Shown here: positions 8,463 through 15,854 of the stretch, in pieces
Layout of the letters: the number at the start of each line of letters is the position of its first letter
Position numbering within the stretch: the stretch's first letter is position 1
NCBI GenBank assembly: GCA_002333425.1
Contig: DDBL01000229.1
Coordinates: 1 to 36,034 of the forward strand
Length of the DNA: 36,034 nt
Direction: 5' to 3'
Source: Leptospiraceae bacterium UBA2033
Lineage (GTDB): Bacteria > Spirochaetota > Leptospiria > Leptospirales > Leptospiraceae
Translations under genes and position numbers: made by a program
Notes under the pieces: generated by a model
Seen by the model: the letters and a program-made list of their open reading frames with translations, nothing else
Database searches by the model: none
Told to the model about the DNA's origin: nothing

Positions 8463-10979
8463 TTAACCTAATGTGAGGATTACTGGGATTATTCCTCTGT
8501 CCTTTTTACATTCTCCCAATGCTTTTCCTACTAACATTCCTGCCTTTATTTTGTTTAAATCTGCTTTTACAGCATGACCTGCAGTTAAACCAGAAACCAA
8601 AAGATCACCAGGATGAATTGAACCTTCTACAGAGTCTACATGCATCATAACAACACCCAGTAAGGCAACTAACGCATGATCTGTTCCAACTTTTTTCTCT
8701 CCCAACTCAATCGCAGAAAAATCCACACACACTCCAATTACTCTTGTCGAATAATTGTTTCGAGACTTTGCAACAGCACCATCCTTTTCCGTTATGACTA
8801 AAAGATCACCTTTCGCAATAATATCGTTATGCGCTAATTTAAAGTATCTTGCAATACAATCATTACCTTTCTCATCCACAAAACGAACAGGACCAAAGAA
8901 ATCAGATTCTCCATGGGCTAACAAAGCCTTGCCCGAACCGACAATATCTTTTTTGGTTACACCTTTACCATTTGCATAAATTGCATATTTTTTCTGTGAT
9001 GAAAAAATAGCCCCATAACCTTTCTTGGAAAATCCTGCAACTCCAGATGATTCATCATCTATACCGGCAGAATATCCAACTATTCCGTTATCCTCTCCAT
9101 AACCAATAACTCCTTCGTCAATACCTACACCAGCAAGACCCGATCCACCCTTAGCATCATTACGACCATAAATGACAGAATGACTCTGCATAGGTGGAGA
9201 AATATTTTTAAATTCAGAAGTAGAAGAACCACTTAAATGAATTAATCCAGAATGGGAACTAAAGTCGTGAACGATTGGAGCATAATTATGTGTATGCGGC
9301 TTAGCTTCTCGAGCATCTGATAATCTTACATCATCTGCGGCTACTGCTTTATTTGGAGTATTAAGTCCATTTTTTACAAATGTTACAATACCTGGATCAT
9401 CTACCGTAGCATATTTTAAACGTTTATCATTTCCTTGAACAACAACACCTTCTTTATCTTCTCCTGAATGTGCTAGTTCAATAATTCCATGAGATTCTGT
9501 TGTTGCTTTTTTTAAACGTTTGTCATTTCCTTGAACTGCGGCTAATGATGAATCTTCCCCATTTGCAGCAAAACGCATAATACCTTCTTTTTCAGTATTT
9601 GCTTTTTTTAATCTAGGATCGTCAGCAGTCAAAACTCTTCCTGGAAGTTCGGCTCCTAACTCAGACATGATTACAAGCCCATAATCAGATACAGTTGCTT
9701 TTTTTAAACGTTTGTCATTTCCTTGAACAACGACGCCAGGTCTAGTTTCTCCATCTTCGGCTAATTCTATTATGCCAGGAGATTCTGTTGTAGCTATTTT
9801 AAGACGATCATCATCACTCTGAACAACTAATCCTGATTTGGCTTCTCCTTTTTTTGCGAGACGAATTAATCCATAGCTATTTTCTGTAGCGTGTTTTAAT
9901 CGTTTGTCATTTCCTTGGACTACAACTAATTCCCTATCCTCTCCATCAGTGGCTAATTCGACTATACCTTTAAATTCAGGCGTTGCATCCCTAAGTCTTC
10001 TGTCATTTCCCTGAACAGCAAGTCCTTCTTTTGTCTCTCCATCAGCCGCGAGTCTAACAAGTCCTGGACGCATGATGGAAGAGTAGGGGGGAGTTTCCGC
10101 AATGATTCTTTTTTTGGAAAGAGCAATAATATCTGCATCAGCGTAAATTTCCAACTCCACTATTTGGGCTACATACTTTTTTGAAATATTAGGTTTGTTA
10201 TTTACACAGAGTAATTTAAAAAAACGAATGTTAGTAGGAAAAAATTTCCACTTATACCAGGTTCCAGGCTCTGACATAAATTGTGGTTCTTCATGCAACT
10301 GGTGCCAAGATAAATCATCTTCACTGTAATAGAAATAAAATGTTTCCGGAAAATTTGTTTCCTCTGCATTTTTTGACAAAATACGAATTTCTTCAACTCT
10401 ATTGATTGAACCTAAATCAACGAGTAGGAACTCTTCGCCGGGTGCAGTTTTTTCTTTTGATGACCAACCATAATCATACCTTCCATCAATAATATTTTCT
10501 TTCACCCAAAATCGATCATTCTCCGAGCTACAAATAATTTTTTCAATCCCAGCAATTAATACTTTAAAATTTGAAAAAGCAGTTTTAAAAACACCTTCTC
10601 TTGTTTTTCTATTTAATTTAATCACCATTTTTAAATAAGCAGAATTTATCATGGAGAAATTCCATTTACATTGTTTTTTGCTTACTCGAGAATATTCGTA
10701 TTCTTTAATAATTGGTTCCCAAATATTTCCATCATCCGAAATCTCGAATCGAAATGTGTTAGGCATAAATTCATTTTCTTTTTCCATAGAATCAAATTGA
10801 ATACAATTAAAGGAAGAAAGTTCGTTAAATTGAAATGTAATTACTGCTATTGCAGAAGTAGGGGATTCTTCTACAAAATGAAGTAGGGCACCTTTTGCTA
10901 ATTCGTATTGACCTTTCGTAGAAATATTTTTAATAAATACTTCTGTTGGATGACTAATCCTGACTGATTTATCTGACAT
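8463..10979 (-). CDS. Tail-fibre-like modular protein: discoidin-like domains plus 32-residue repeats
   Basis: The protein has 838 residues and no signal peptide. Residues 1-145 and 150-285 look like two F5/8-type-C (discoidin) beta-sandwiches, each with an E-I-S-D-D/Y-S-E-D-D 'W' pattern. Residues 306-561 are eight tandem 32-residue units, consensus GIIELAxDGE...VVQGNDKRLKxAT, known from phage tail-fibre and adhesin stalks. The last unit runs into LSDAREAKPHTHNYAP, also typical of tail proteins. A Gly-rich beta region (GVIGYGEDNGIVGYS) follows. The C-terminal domain (about 715-838) contains GDLLV, VIGVCVD, GDLLVSGLTAGHAVKA and VGKALGE. A receptor-binding fibre or surface-display role is inferred. 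No other phage structural gene is nearby. metF begins 1 bp downstream. Confidence 0.75.
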   Translation of the reverse strand: MSDKSVRISHPTEVFIKNISTKGQYELAKGALLHFVEESPTSAIAVITFQFNELSSFNCIQFDSMEKENEFMPNTFRFEISDDGNIWEPIIKEYEYSRVSKKQCKWNFSMINSAYLKMVIKLNRKTREGVFKTAFSNFKVLIAGIEKIICSSENDRFWVKENIIDGRYDYGWSSKEKTAPGEEFLLVDLGSINRVEEIRILSKNAEETNFPETFYFYYSEDDLSWHQLHEEPQFMSEPGTWYKWKFFPTNIRFFKLLCVNNKPNISKKYVAQIVELEIYADADIIALSKKRIIAETPPYSSIMRPGLVRLAADGETKEGLAVQGNDRRLRDATPEFKGIVELATDGEDRELVVVQGNDKRLKHATENSYGLIRLAKKGEAKSGLVVQSDDDRLKIATTESPGIIELAEDGETRPGVVVQGNDKRLKKATVSDYGLVIMSELGAELPGRVLTADDPRLKKANTEKEGIMRFAANGEDSSLAAVQGNDKRLKKATTESHGIIELAHSGEDKEGVVVQGNDKRLKYATVDDPGIVTFVKNGLNTPNKAVAADDVRLSDAREAKPHTHNYAPIVHDFSSHSGLIHLSGSSTSEFKNISPPMQSHSVIYGRNDAKGGSGLAGVGIDEGVIGYGEDNGIVGYSAGIDDESSGVAGFSKKGYGAIFSSQKKYAIYANGKGVTKKDIVGSGKALLAHGESDFFGPVRFVDEKGNDCIARYFKLAHNDIIAKGDLLVITEKDGAVAKSRNNYSTRVIGVCVDFSAIELGEKKVGTDHALVALLGVVMMHVDSVEGSIHPGDLLVSGLTAGHAVKADLNKIKAGMLVGKALGECKKDRGIIPVILTLG
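9297..10064 (-). repeat. Eight in-frame 96-bp tandem repeats in tail-fibre-like gene
   Basis: Eight consecutive 32-residue units cover residues 306-561. Units 2, 4, 6 and 7 are closest to one another (QGNDKRLK core). Unit 5 (VLTADDPRLKKAN) and unit 8 (AVAADDVRLSDAR) have diverged most. The DNA units have drifted more than the protein, which points to old duplication under selection rather than recent slippage. Unit number could vary among strains by recombination. Confidence 0.85.
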
Positions 10980-11126
10980 TACTTACTCTATTAATAAACA
11001 TATTTTGTATCTAGTGTGCATAGTAGCATAATCATGCAAAGTATTTTCCTATATTTTATAAATTATTTTAAAGATAAACCAAATATTTAAGGGATTTATT
11101 CAATAACTTTTATCCAAGTAGGTTTT

Positions 11127-12005
11127 TTAGTATTTCGATCTATCATACGTAGCTGGCTCTGAATTTGTTGCAAAGGTTACAAACAAAGGCGGGAATACCT
11201 GCTCTTTGAAATATTTCAGTATAATTTGTTTTAAAAATTCACTTATTACCTGCTTAATAAAAATCGACTGTCCGTCCACATCCACAGAAATGTTTTCTAA
11301 AACTTCAGCAGATGACTTTGTTAAATGAGATCTACTCCAATCAATAAAATTTTTCCAAGAATCAATCACATGTTGAGCATTATCCCTCTCATGCTTAATA
11401 TCAATCTTTTTATTGCTTATATTCTTGCATATACCTGAAAGATAGGACAGATTTGATTCTAAACCTTTCTCTTTTGCGATCTGAAATGCGGATTCAACAA
11501 CATCAACTCCATAAGTATCTAATAAAATTTCATAAGTAACTTGATTAACTTCTGGTTTATTACTATTGTTATTATTAATGGTTATATTAAGATTGTTTGG
11601 GGGTAGCGAGGTAATACTCTGATGGGGAAGTGAAGCGCCCTCAGAGGGAGAATGTTTTACTTCCGTGAGGGGTGTTAAATTATTCCACTGAGGGGTAATT
11701 TTGGAACCCGCATAGTTAAAAGAAAAATAGTAAGTAGAGTTAGTTCTTCCGCTCCCTGGCTTATAGTGGAGCAATCCTTCTTTAATTAATTCTTTCTTTC
11801 CCAGCATAATTGACTTTTTTGTTTTGAAACCTGTAAGTTTAAGCAAGGTTTCAGTGCTAGGCCATACATGTTTAAAATTTTGGTCACTAAATTTAAGCAG
11901 CACTGGGTATAATGTCTTCGCTGCGGGGCTTAGCTTTCCCCATAGCCCTGAATCTATTATATCTGACATGAATTTAATGTATTGCTTACCTGATGATTCG
12001 CTCAT
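11127..12005 (-). CDS. Replication initiator-like protein with N-terminal winged helix
   Basis: The product has 292 residues. Residues 8-100 resemble the winged helix-turn-helix of plasmid/phage replication proteins: GLWGKLSPAAKTLYPVLLKF, then TETLLKLTGFKTKKSI, then a GLLHYKPGSGRTNSTYYF wing. An Asn/Ser/Pro-rich linker (about 105-155) leads to a helical region. The end (VISEFLKQIILKYFKE then LFVTF) is faintly like a DnaA N-terminal domain. The position after parA and parB is that of a replicon initiator, so a Rep role is likely but inferred. AAGGAG lies 8 nt before ATG 12005. The 253-bp leader holds a candidate antisense RNA and a phased repeat array, suggesting tight control of its level. 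Confidence 0.65.
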   Translation of the reverse strand: MSESSGKQYIKFMSDIIDSGLWGKLSPAAKTLYPVLLKFSDQNFKHVWPSTETLLKLTGFKTKKSIMLGKKELIKEGLLHYKPGSGRTNSTYYFSFNYAGSKITPQWNNLTPLTEVKHSPSEGASLPHQSITSLPPNNLNITINNNNSNKPEVNQVTYEILLDTYGVDVVESAFQIAKEKGLESNLSYLSGICKNISNKKIDIKHERDNAQHVIDSWKNFIDWSRSHLTKSSAEVLENISVDVDGQSIFIKQVISEFLKQIILKYFKEQVFPPLFVTFATNSEPATYDRSKY

Positions 12006-12062
12006 AAGCCTTGCTCCTTACCTCTCTTGTTGCAAAATTAATCAGAAATGGACAGGAATGGC

Positions 12063-12091
12063 TTGACTTAATGTGATTAAAATTTTATTAT
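12063..12091 (+). promoter_or_regulatory. Strong sigma70-type promoter directed against the rep leader
   Basis: TTGACT (12063-12068, 5/6 to consensus) and TATTAT (12086-12091, 5/6) are separated by exactly 17 nt. The promoter points rightward, opposite to rep and parB, and no protein gene lies downstream in that direction before parB. The expected start of transcription is about 12098. Confidence 0.5.
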
Positions 12092-12097
12092 GTCTCA

Positions 12098-12157
12098 TCT
12101 AACAATATTCCTTCGGATATATTTCCGACCCCGGTTGCCGCCGGGGAGTTTCTTTCT
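12098..12157 (+). ncRNA. Candidate antisense (counter-transcribed) RNA to the rep mRNA leader
   Basis: A transcript from the promoter at 12063-12091 would be about 60 nt long. It would contain a 5-bp hairpin (TCGGA 12113-12117, TCCGA 12124-12128), then a GC-rich hairpin (CCCCGG 12129-12134, CCGGGG 12141-12146) and a T-rich tail. It is fully complementary to the rep mRNA leader, since rep is transcribed leftward. Size, hairpins, promoter and place match plasmid copy-number antisense RNAs in general. Function is inference; no family was matched. Confidence 0.42.
12129..12157 (+). terminator. GC-rich hairpin with T-rich tail
   Basis: CCCCGG-TTGCCG-CCGGGG forms a 6-bp all-GC stem, followed by AGTTTCTTTCT. 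It is by far the most GC-rich spot in the neighbourhood. On the + strand it works as an intrinsic terminator for the candidate antisense RNA. On the minus strand no T-run follows, so parB-rep transcription should pass. Confidence 0.45.
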
Positions 12158-12160
12158 GAG

Positions 12161-12242
12161 TAGTACAAGAAAATTAGCCGTGTACTACATATTTGTTATG
12201 TCACATTACGTGTACTAATTTTGGAAGTCAAGTACAAGAAAA
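12161..12242. repeat. Phased TAGTACA/TGTACTA repeat array, candidate iterons or parS
   Basis: Four copies of one heptamer in alternating orientation: TAGTACA 12161-12167, TGTACTA 12181-12187, TGTACTA 12211-12217 and AAGTACA 12230-12236 (one mismatch). Start-to-start spacings are 20, 30 and 19 bp, so all copies fall on nearly the same helix face. The outer two extend to a 12-bp direct repeat AGTACAAGAAAA (12162-12173, 12231-12242). The inner two extend to CGTGTACTA. Position between parB and rep suggests binding by ParB or Rep for partition, initiation or autoregulation. On the minus strand a TTGACT (12226-12231) with a weak TAATGT 17 bp further could be a rep promoter inside the array. Confidence 0.6.
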
Positions 12243-12258
12243 AATTTATCTTTTCCGT

Positions 12259-13059
12259 TTAGGATAAATATTTAGAAAGTACTTTTCTGAGAGTGGTTTC
12301 GATTTCTTGCAGTGTTTTGGGATCGTCTGACTGGATTATGATCGTATTCTCGGTTTTTTCCAGAGAACATTTCGCTAATTTCTTTGAACTTTTTTGCGAT
12401 GTATTCGTTTTATTAAACGCTTTTGCTTCTTTTATTGTTTTAACTGTTCCATTCTTAAAATTTTGAATAAAATTATTGAAGTCCCCTTTTTTATGAGATT
12501 GGGCAGCTTGGACTAAGAGATTCTTATTATCAATTCCTGCCTCCTTACATAACTCTAATTCTCTTGCTCCTAGTGCTGAAATACTTAGTATTTCGGATAT
12601 ATAGTTTCTACTCTTTCCAAAAATAGCGCCAATTTCATTGTCAGTGTAATCGTATTCTGTTTTTAGAATTTTCATGGCATCTGCTTCATCGTATGCTGAA
12701 AGATTTTCTCTTTGTAAGTTTTCTATAACAGCTAACTTATAAATTTCTTTTTCGGGTTTGTTTAAAATTTTACATTCTACTTCTTGCCAGCCTAGCTGAC
12801 TCACTGCATGAAATCGTCTCTCGCCCGCGATAATTTTGTATGTTTCTGTTTGCTCCGATTTAGTGACTACGATTGGCTGCAGTAGCCCGTCTGTCATGAT
12901 GCTGTTTGCCAGTTCCTCTACGCTCTTTTTTCTGTCACCCCTGGGTTGTCTTTCGGAGGGCAGAATTTTGGAAATTTTGATTTTGCGTATAGTACCTTCC
13001 AATACTTCGGATTGAAATATGTCAGCTAAGGAGCCTAGTCGTTTACTCTTTAAGCTCAT
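12259..13059 (-). CDS. parB: ParB-family partition protein
   Basis: This DNA-binding CTPase loads at parS and works with ParA to segregate the replicon. The product has 266 residues. The N-terminal ParB/Srx domain has IKISKILPSERQPRG, GERR (79-82, Box I) and ENLQRENL (113-120, Box II). A central helix-turn-helix spans about 125-165 (YTDNEIGAIFGKSRNYISEI). A Lys/Ser-rich linker leads to a short C-terminal dimerisation region (DPKTLQEIETTLRKVLSK). It overlaps the parA end by 17 bp. AGAGGA lies 8 nt before ATG 13059. The phased repeats just downstream are candidate binding sites. Confidence 0.93.
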   Translation of the reverse strand: MSLKSKRLGSLADIFQSEVLEGTIRKIKISKILPSERQPRGDRKKSVEELANSIMTDGLLQPIVVTKSEQTETYKIIAGERRFHAVSQLGWQEVECKILNKPEKEIYKLAVIENLQRENLSAYDEADAMKILKTEYDYTDNEIGAIFGKSRNYISEILSISALGARELELCKEAGIDNKNLLVQAAQSHKKGDFNNFIQNFKNGTVKTIKEAKAFNKTNTSQKSSKKLAKCSLEKTENTIIIQSDDPKTLQEIETTLRKVLSKYLS

Positions 13060-13798
13060 GTAAAAATTCCTCTACAAATTTTTCGTATTCTTTGGATTGC
13101 CTACATTTTTTATTATAATCATAGATGGAGCATTTTGCCAAATGACTTTCTCCTATCGCCACCCCATCTGAAATGCTTTGATCGAAAACCTTGAAATATT
13201 TATTTAAGATAGGAATGATTGTTTTGGTTAACAAGGTATGTGGTTTTAATTGGGTGATCAAGGCGCCTAGTATTTCGAGTTGGGGATTGATTCGTTTCTT
13301 AATACTAGTAATTGTTTGCTGAAGCCCCACAATTCCGTCTACAGAGAACTTTTCTGCCTGTAGGGGTATTAACACATAGTTGGAGGCAACCAATGCGTTT
13401 ATAGTGAAAATGGAGAGACTTGGAGGGCAATCTATAATACAAAACTCGAATCCGTCCTTTTCTAGACCTTCCATTGAGTCTCTCAAAATAAAGGGGGCTT
13501 CTACATTATTTGCGCTTACAGCTTCCATTTCGGCAAGTCTGGAACTTGCTGGGGCAACAAATAAATTAGGTTTTTGCGTTTCTAAAATAATTTCTTTTAA
13601 CTTCGCTTTGGATTGGAAGATATGAAACATTGTTCTTTCAAGGCTAGCTTGTGTGTAGATGCTAGTGGAGTTACTTTGAGGATCCATATCAAGTAAGATT
13701 GTTTTTTTGCCTCTTCTTGCTAATCCTTCGGCTAAATTGATAGAAGTAGTAGTTTTGCCTTCTCCGCCTTTTTGGTTTGTGATGGAAATTGTAATCAT
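13043..13798 (-). CDS. parA: ParA-family partition ATPase
   Basis: This Walker-type ATPase positions the replicon with ParB. The 251-residue product lacks an N-terminal DNA-binding extension, so it is of the short Soj type. The deviant Walker A is NQKGGEGKTT (8-17) with signature Lys10 and Lys15. Walker A' is ILLDMDPQ (34-41), and Walker B is FCIIDCPPS. Position 13, normally Val or a small residue, is Glu; both signature lysines are kept, so activity is likely retained. Transcription runs parA-parB-rep. ATG 13798 has no clear Shine-Dalgarno. On this strand a TATGAT lies in the leader, and the inverted repeat at 13882-13895 overlaps where its -35 would be. Confidence 0.93.
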   Translation of the reverse strand: MITISITNQKGGEGKTTTSINLAEGLARRGKKTILLDMDPQSNSTSIYTQASLERTMFHIFQSKAKLKEIILETQKPNLFVAPASSRLAEMEAVSANNVEAPFILRDSMEGLEKDGFEFCIIDCPPSLSIFTINALVASNYVLIPLQAEKFSVDGIVGLQQTITSIKKRINPQLEILGALITQLKPHTLLTKTIIPILNKYFKVFDQSISDGVAIGESHLAKCSIYDYNKKCRQSKEYEKFVEEFLHELKE

Positions 13799-13881
13799 GC
13801 TTTTGTGTTTTAACTAGGTTTAGTAATGTAGGCAGTTTTTCAATTAGAAAAAAAGATTCATGATTTATCATAAATAAAACT

Positions 13882-13895
13882 GTCGGACATCCGAC
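13882..13895. promoter_or_regulatory. GTCGGA-CA-TCCGAC palindrome between parA and divergent regulator
   Basis: A 6-bp inverted repeat with a 2-nt centre lies in the 149-bp divergent region 13799-13947. It overlaps the expected -35 area of parA. It lies 16 bp upstream of a TTGACA (13911-13916) that could drive the + strand regulator, although the matching -10 (CAGATT, 13934) is poor. TCGGATGTCCGA, nearly the same on the other strand, occurs inside the MBOAT gene at 19571-19582. It may be an operator or a dispersed short repeat. Confidence 0.35.
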
Positions 13896-13947
13896 TTTTA
13901 AGAAAGTATCTTGACATTTGGCTTAAAATTAAACAGATTCTTTTTCA

Positions 13948-15273
13948 ATGATTTCTTTGATAAAAAGTCTACAAAGTGAGAACCTTTCATTATTCTATAA
14001 GAATATAGATTCTATTTTTACTAATATATTAAAAACTCTTGGCGTAAAATGTGGAATTTTGGTTTTGCGTGAGGACACTGAGTCTTTTATTGAATATGCT
14101 TCTTTTGGGTATGAGTCTGATTTTTATTATTCATTTCTAAGCAGGGGAAATGGATACTTTGAAAATATCTCGTTATCGGAAGAACCAGTGGAGTTTTTGC
14201 CGATAAAGTTTTCGTTGTACGATCCAAACTCTATTGTCGCTTTGGGAGTTAGAATTCTGTATCGAGAAGAAATGTTAGGATTTATTTTTGTAGAATTTTC
14301 AAAAGAAGTTACTTCTTTACAAAAAGAATTTTTACAGTTAATTGGAGATAAAATTGCAAATCTTCATGCGTTAAAAACAAATTTGTTGGTTTCCCTTCCT
14401 TCCTCTAAAACTATTAAAACCCAAGAGCCTACGATTAGTTTTGAGTTATTTGATTTCCTTTTGAGTGAGTCGATAGGTTTTACAAATAGTTTAAAAGCCA
14501 ATCGGTTTCTTAATATCCAGGGAAGTGCCGGTTCTGGAAAAAAGTCTCTCGTAAAATATATTTATAAAAAATTAGATTTTCAAGGTAAGTTAATTTATTT
14601 GAATTCTCTGCCTGAGCAAATAGTTAAGTTAGAAAAATCAATACAAGATTGGACAGCACTCGCAGAAAATGGAATCATAGTGATTGAGAGTATTTCCAAT
14701 CTTACCTTGGCACAACAGCGAGTTTTTTTTGAGTTTATCAAACAACCTATTTTGGAACCTAGAATGATTTTTTTGGATGATTTCACTAGAAGTAAAGAGA
14801 ACTATATTCCATTTCAAACTCTTCTTTCACAACATACAACGGAGCTTCCTAACCTTTTAAGTTTAGATAAAACTAAATTGAAAGTGGTAATTGATATACT
14901 ATGGAAGCATTTACGCCAAATCAATCACAGACCAGATGTCACCCTTTCAGAGGATGCTTATGAGTTTTTATTCAATTACCCATACAAGGAAAATTTAAGG
15001 GATATGAGAAATCTGTTAGAACAAGCGATTTTAGGTTCCAAAGAAAATATAATAAAAAAAGAATTTTACTTGAAATTAAATAATTCCAAAATAAAAAGCT
15101 TAGATTTTCAGAACGAAGAGGACCTTGATTTAAGAAAGAGTGTCCAGGCTTTGGAGCGACAAAAGATATTGCTTGCAAACAAAATCTTTTCTGGCAACCA
15201 AATACGAATGGCGAAGGCGCTAGGAATTTCAAGGGGTTCTTTACAATACAAAATGAAACAATTGGAGTTGTGA
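13948..15273 (+). CDS. Degenerate NtrC-like regulator (GAF, AAA+, Fis-type HTH)
   Basis: The product has 441 residues. Residues 15-130 look like a GAF sensor (CGILVLRED, LGVRILYREEMLGFIFVEFS). An AAA+ domain spans about 160-375, with Walker A GSAGSGKK (192-199). Walker B is degraded: NGIIVIES replaces the usual GGTLFLDE. The GAFTGA loop that contacts sigma54 is absent, because Walker A is followed within about 40 residues by Walker B. The LRDMRNLLEQAI segment and the C-terminal Fis-like helix-turn-helix (NQIRMAKALGISRGSLQYKMKQL, 417-439) are intact. It therefore probably binds DNA but does not open sigma54 promoters. It is divergent from parA and its stop overlaps the start of the next gene (TGATG), forming an operon with the duplicated genes downstream. 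Confidence 0.75.
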   Translation: MISLIKSLQSENLSLFYKNIDSIFTNILKTLGVKCGILVLREDTESFIEYASFGYESDFYYSFLSRGNGYFENISLSEEPVEFLPIKFSLYDPNSIVALGVRILYREEMLGFIFVEFSKEVTSLQKEFLQLIGDKIANLHALKTNLLVSLPSSKTIKTQEPTISFELFDFLLSESIGFTNSLKANRFLNIQGSAGSGKKSLVKYIYKKLDFQGKLIYLNSLPEQIVKLEKSIQDWTALAENGIIVIESISNLTLAQQRVFFEFIKQPILEPRMIFLDDFTRSKENYIPFQTLLSQHTTELPNLLSLDKTKLKVVIDILWKHLRQINHRPDVTLSEDAYEFLFNYPYKENLRDMRNLLEQAILGSKENIIKKEFYLKLNNSKIKSLDFQNEEDLDLRKSVQALERQKILLANKIFSGNQIRMAKALGISRGSLQYKMKQLEL

Positions 15274-15770
15274 TGAATATGCTTACAAATCAAGAAACAA
15301 TGGAGGAGCGCAAAACTCCTGCTGGATTTACCGTTAGAGTCCATAGAGCTACTATGACATATGAAGTAATTACTCGTAAAGGAACTGAAATACCTAGAAA
15401 TGCGAAGAACAATTCAACTATCATAGTAGTGCCGAGGATTATCTTTTTGGGATCTTCTTTTAATTTATCCCATTTTCGATTAGCAGATTTAACCTATGTT
15501 AATTCTAGATCTGGCAAGTTACAAGTCCCTTATCAATATGAAGGCTCTTCTGATATTAAAATTATTTCCGTTCCAACAGGCTCTGATTCAGATGTATTGC
15601 CAATCATTCCTTACCAATACAATTCTTTAAAAGAAATAGTTCATGCGGCAGAGCAGGGATTAGAATTTCAAAATATTATTGTGGATGAGTCATCACCCAA
15701 GAATGAAATGATAAATCTCAAGATTAGATTTCCTACGGTTAATATTTTGATTCTTAGAAAGAAAGTTTAG
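15273..15770 (+). CDS. Unknown protein, short paralogue of the 15855 gene
   Basis: The 165-residue product has no signal peptide. It is alike over its whole length to the first 155 residues of the protein encoded at 15855-16871: shared ERKTPAGF, AKNNS, NLSHFRL, SDIK, GSDSD-LP-I and PTVNILIL. The predicted fold is mostly beta. I do not recognise the family. ATG 15273 is chosen because GGAG (15264-15267) is 5 nt upstream. GTG 15270 would be too close and ATG 15279 rather far. The start overlaps the regulator's stop codon, suggesting translational coupling. Confidence 0.6.
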   Translation: MNMLTNQETMEERKTPAGFTVRVHRATMTYEVITRKGTEIPRNAKNNSTIIVVPRIIFLGSSFNLSHFRLADLTYVNSRSGKLQVPYQYEGSSDIKIISVPTGSDSDVLPIIPYQYNSLKEIVHAAEQGLEFQNIIVDESSPKNEMINLKIRFPTVNILILRKKV

Positions 15771-15854
15771 CAAAACTAATAAAAAATTATTTTAATTTTC
15801 TAGGGCTTTCAAATACTCGTTCCTACACGCGGGATTTATTTGGAGTCTTAAAAA

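Noticed and set aside
9297..10064. Possible CRISPR or satellite array
   Set aside because: The 96-bp periodicity is coding: eight 32-residue tail-fibre repeats in one frame, without conserved DNA repeats or unique spacers.
13882..13895. Chromosomal parS site
   Set aside because: GTCGGACATCCGAC does not resemble the conserved 16-bp parS; listed only as a palindrome of unknown role.
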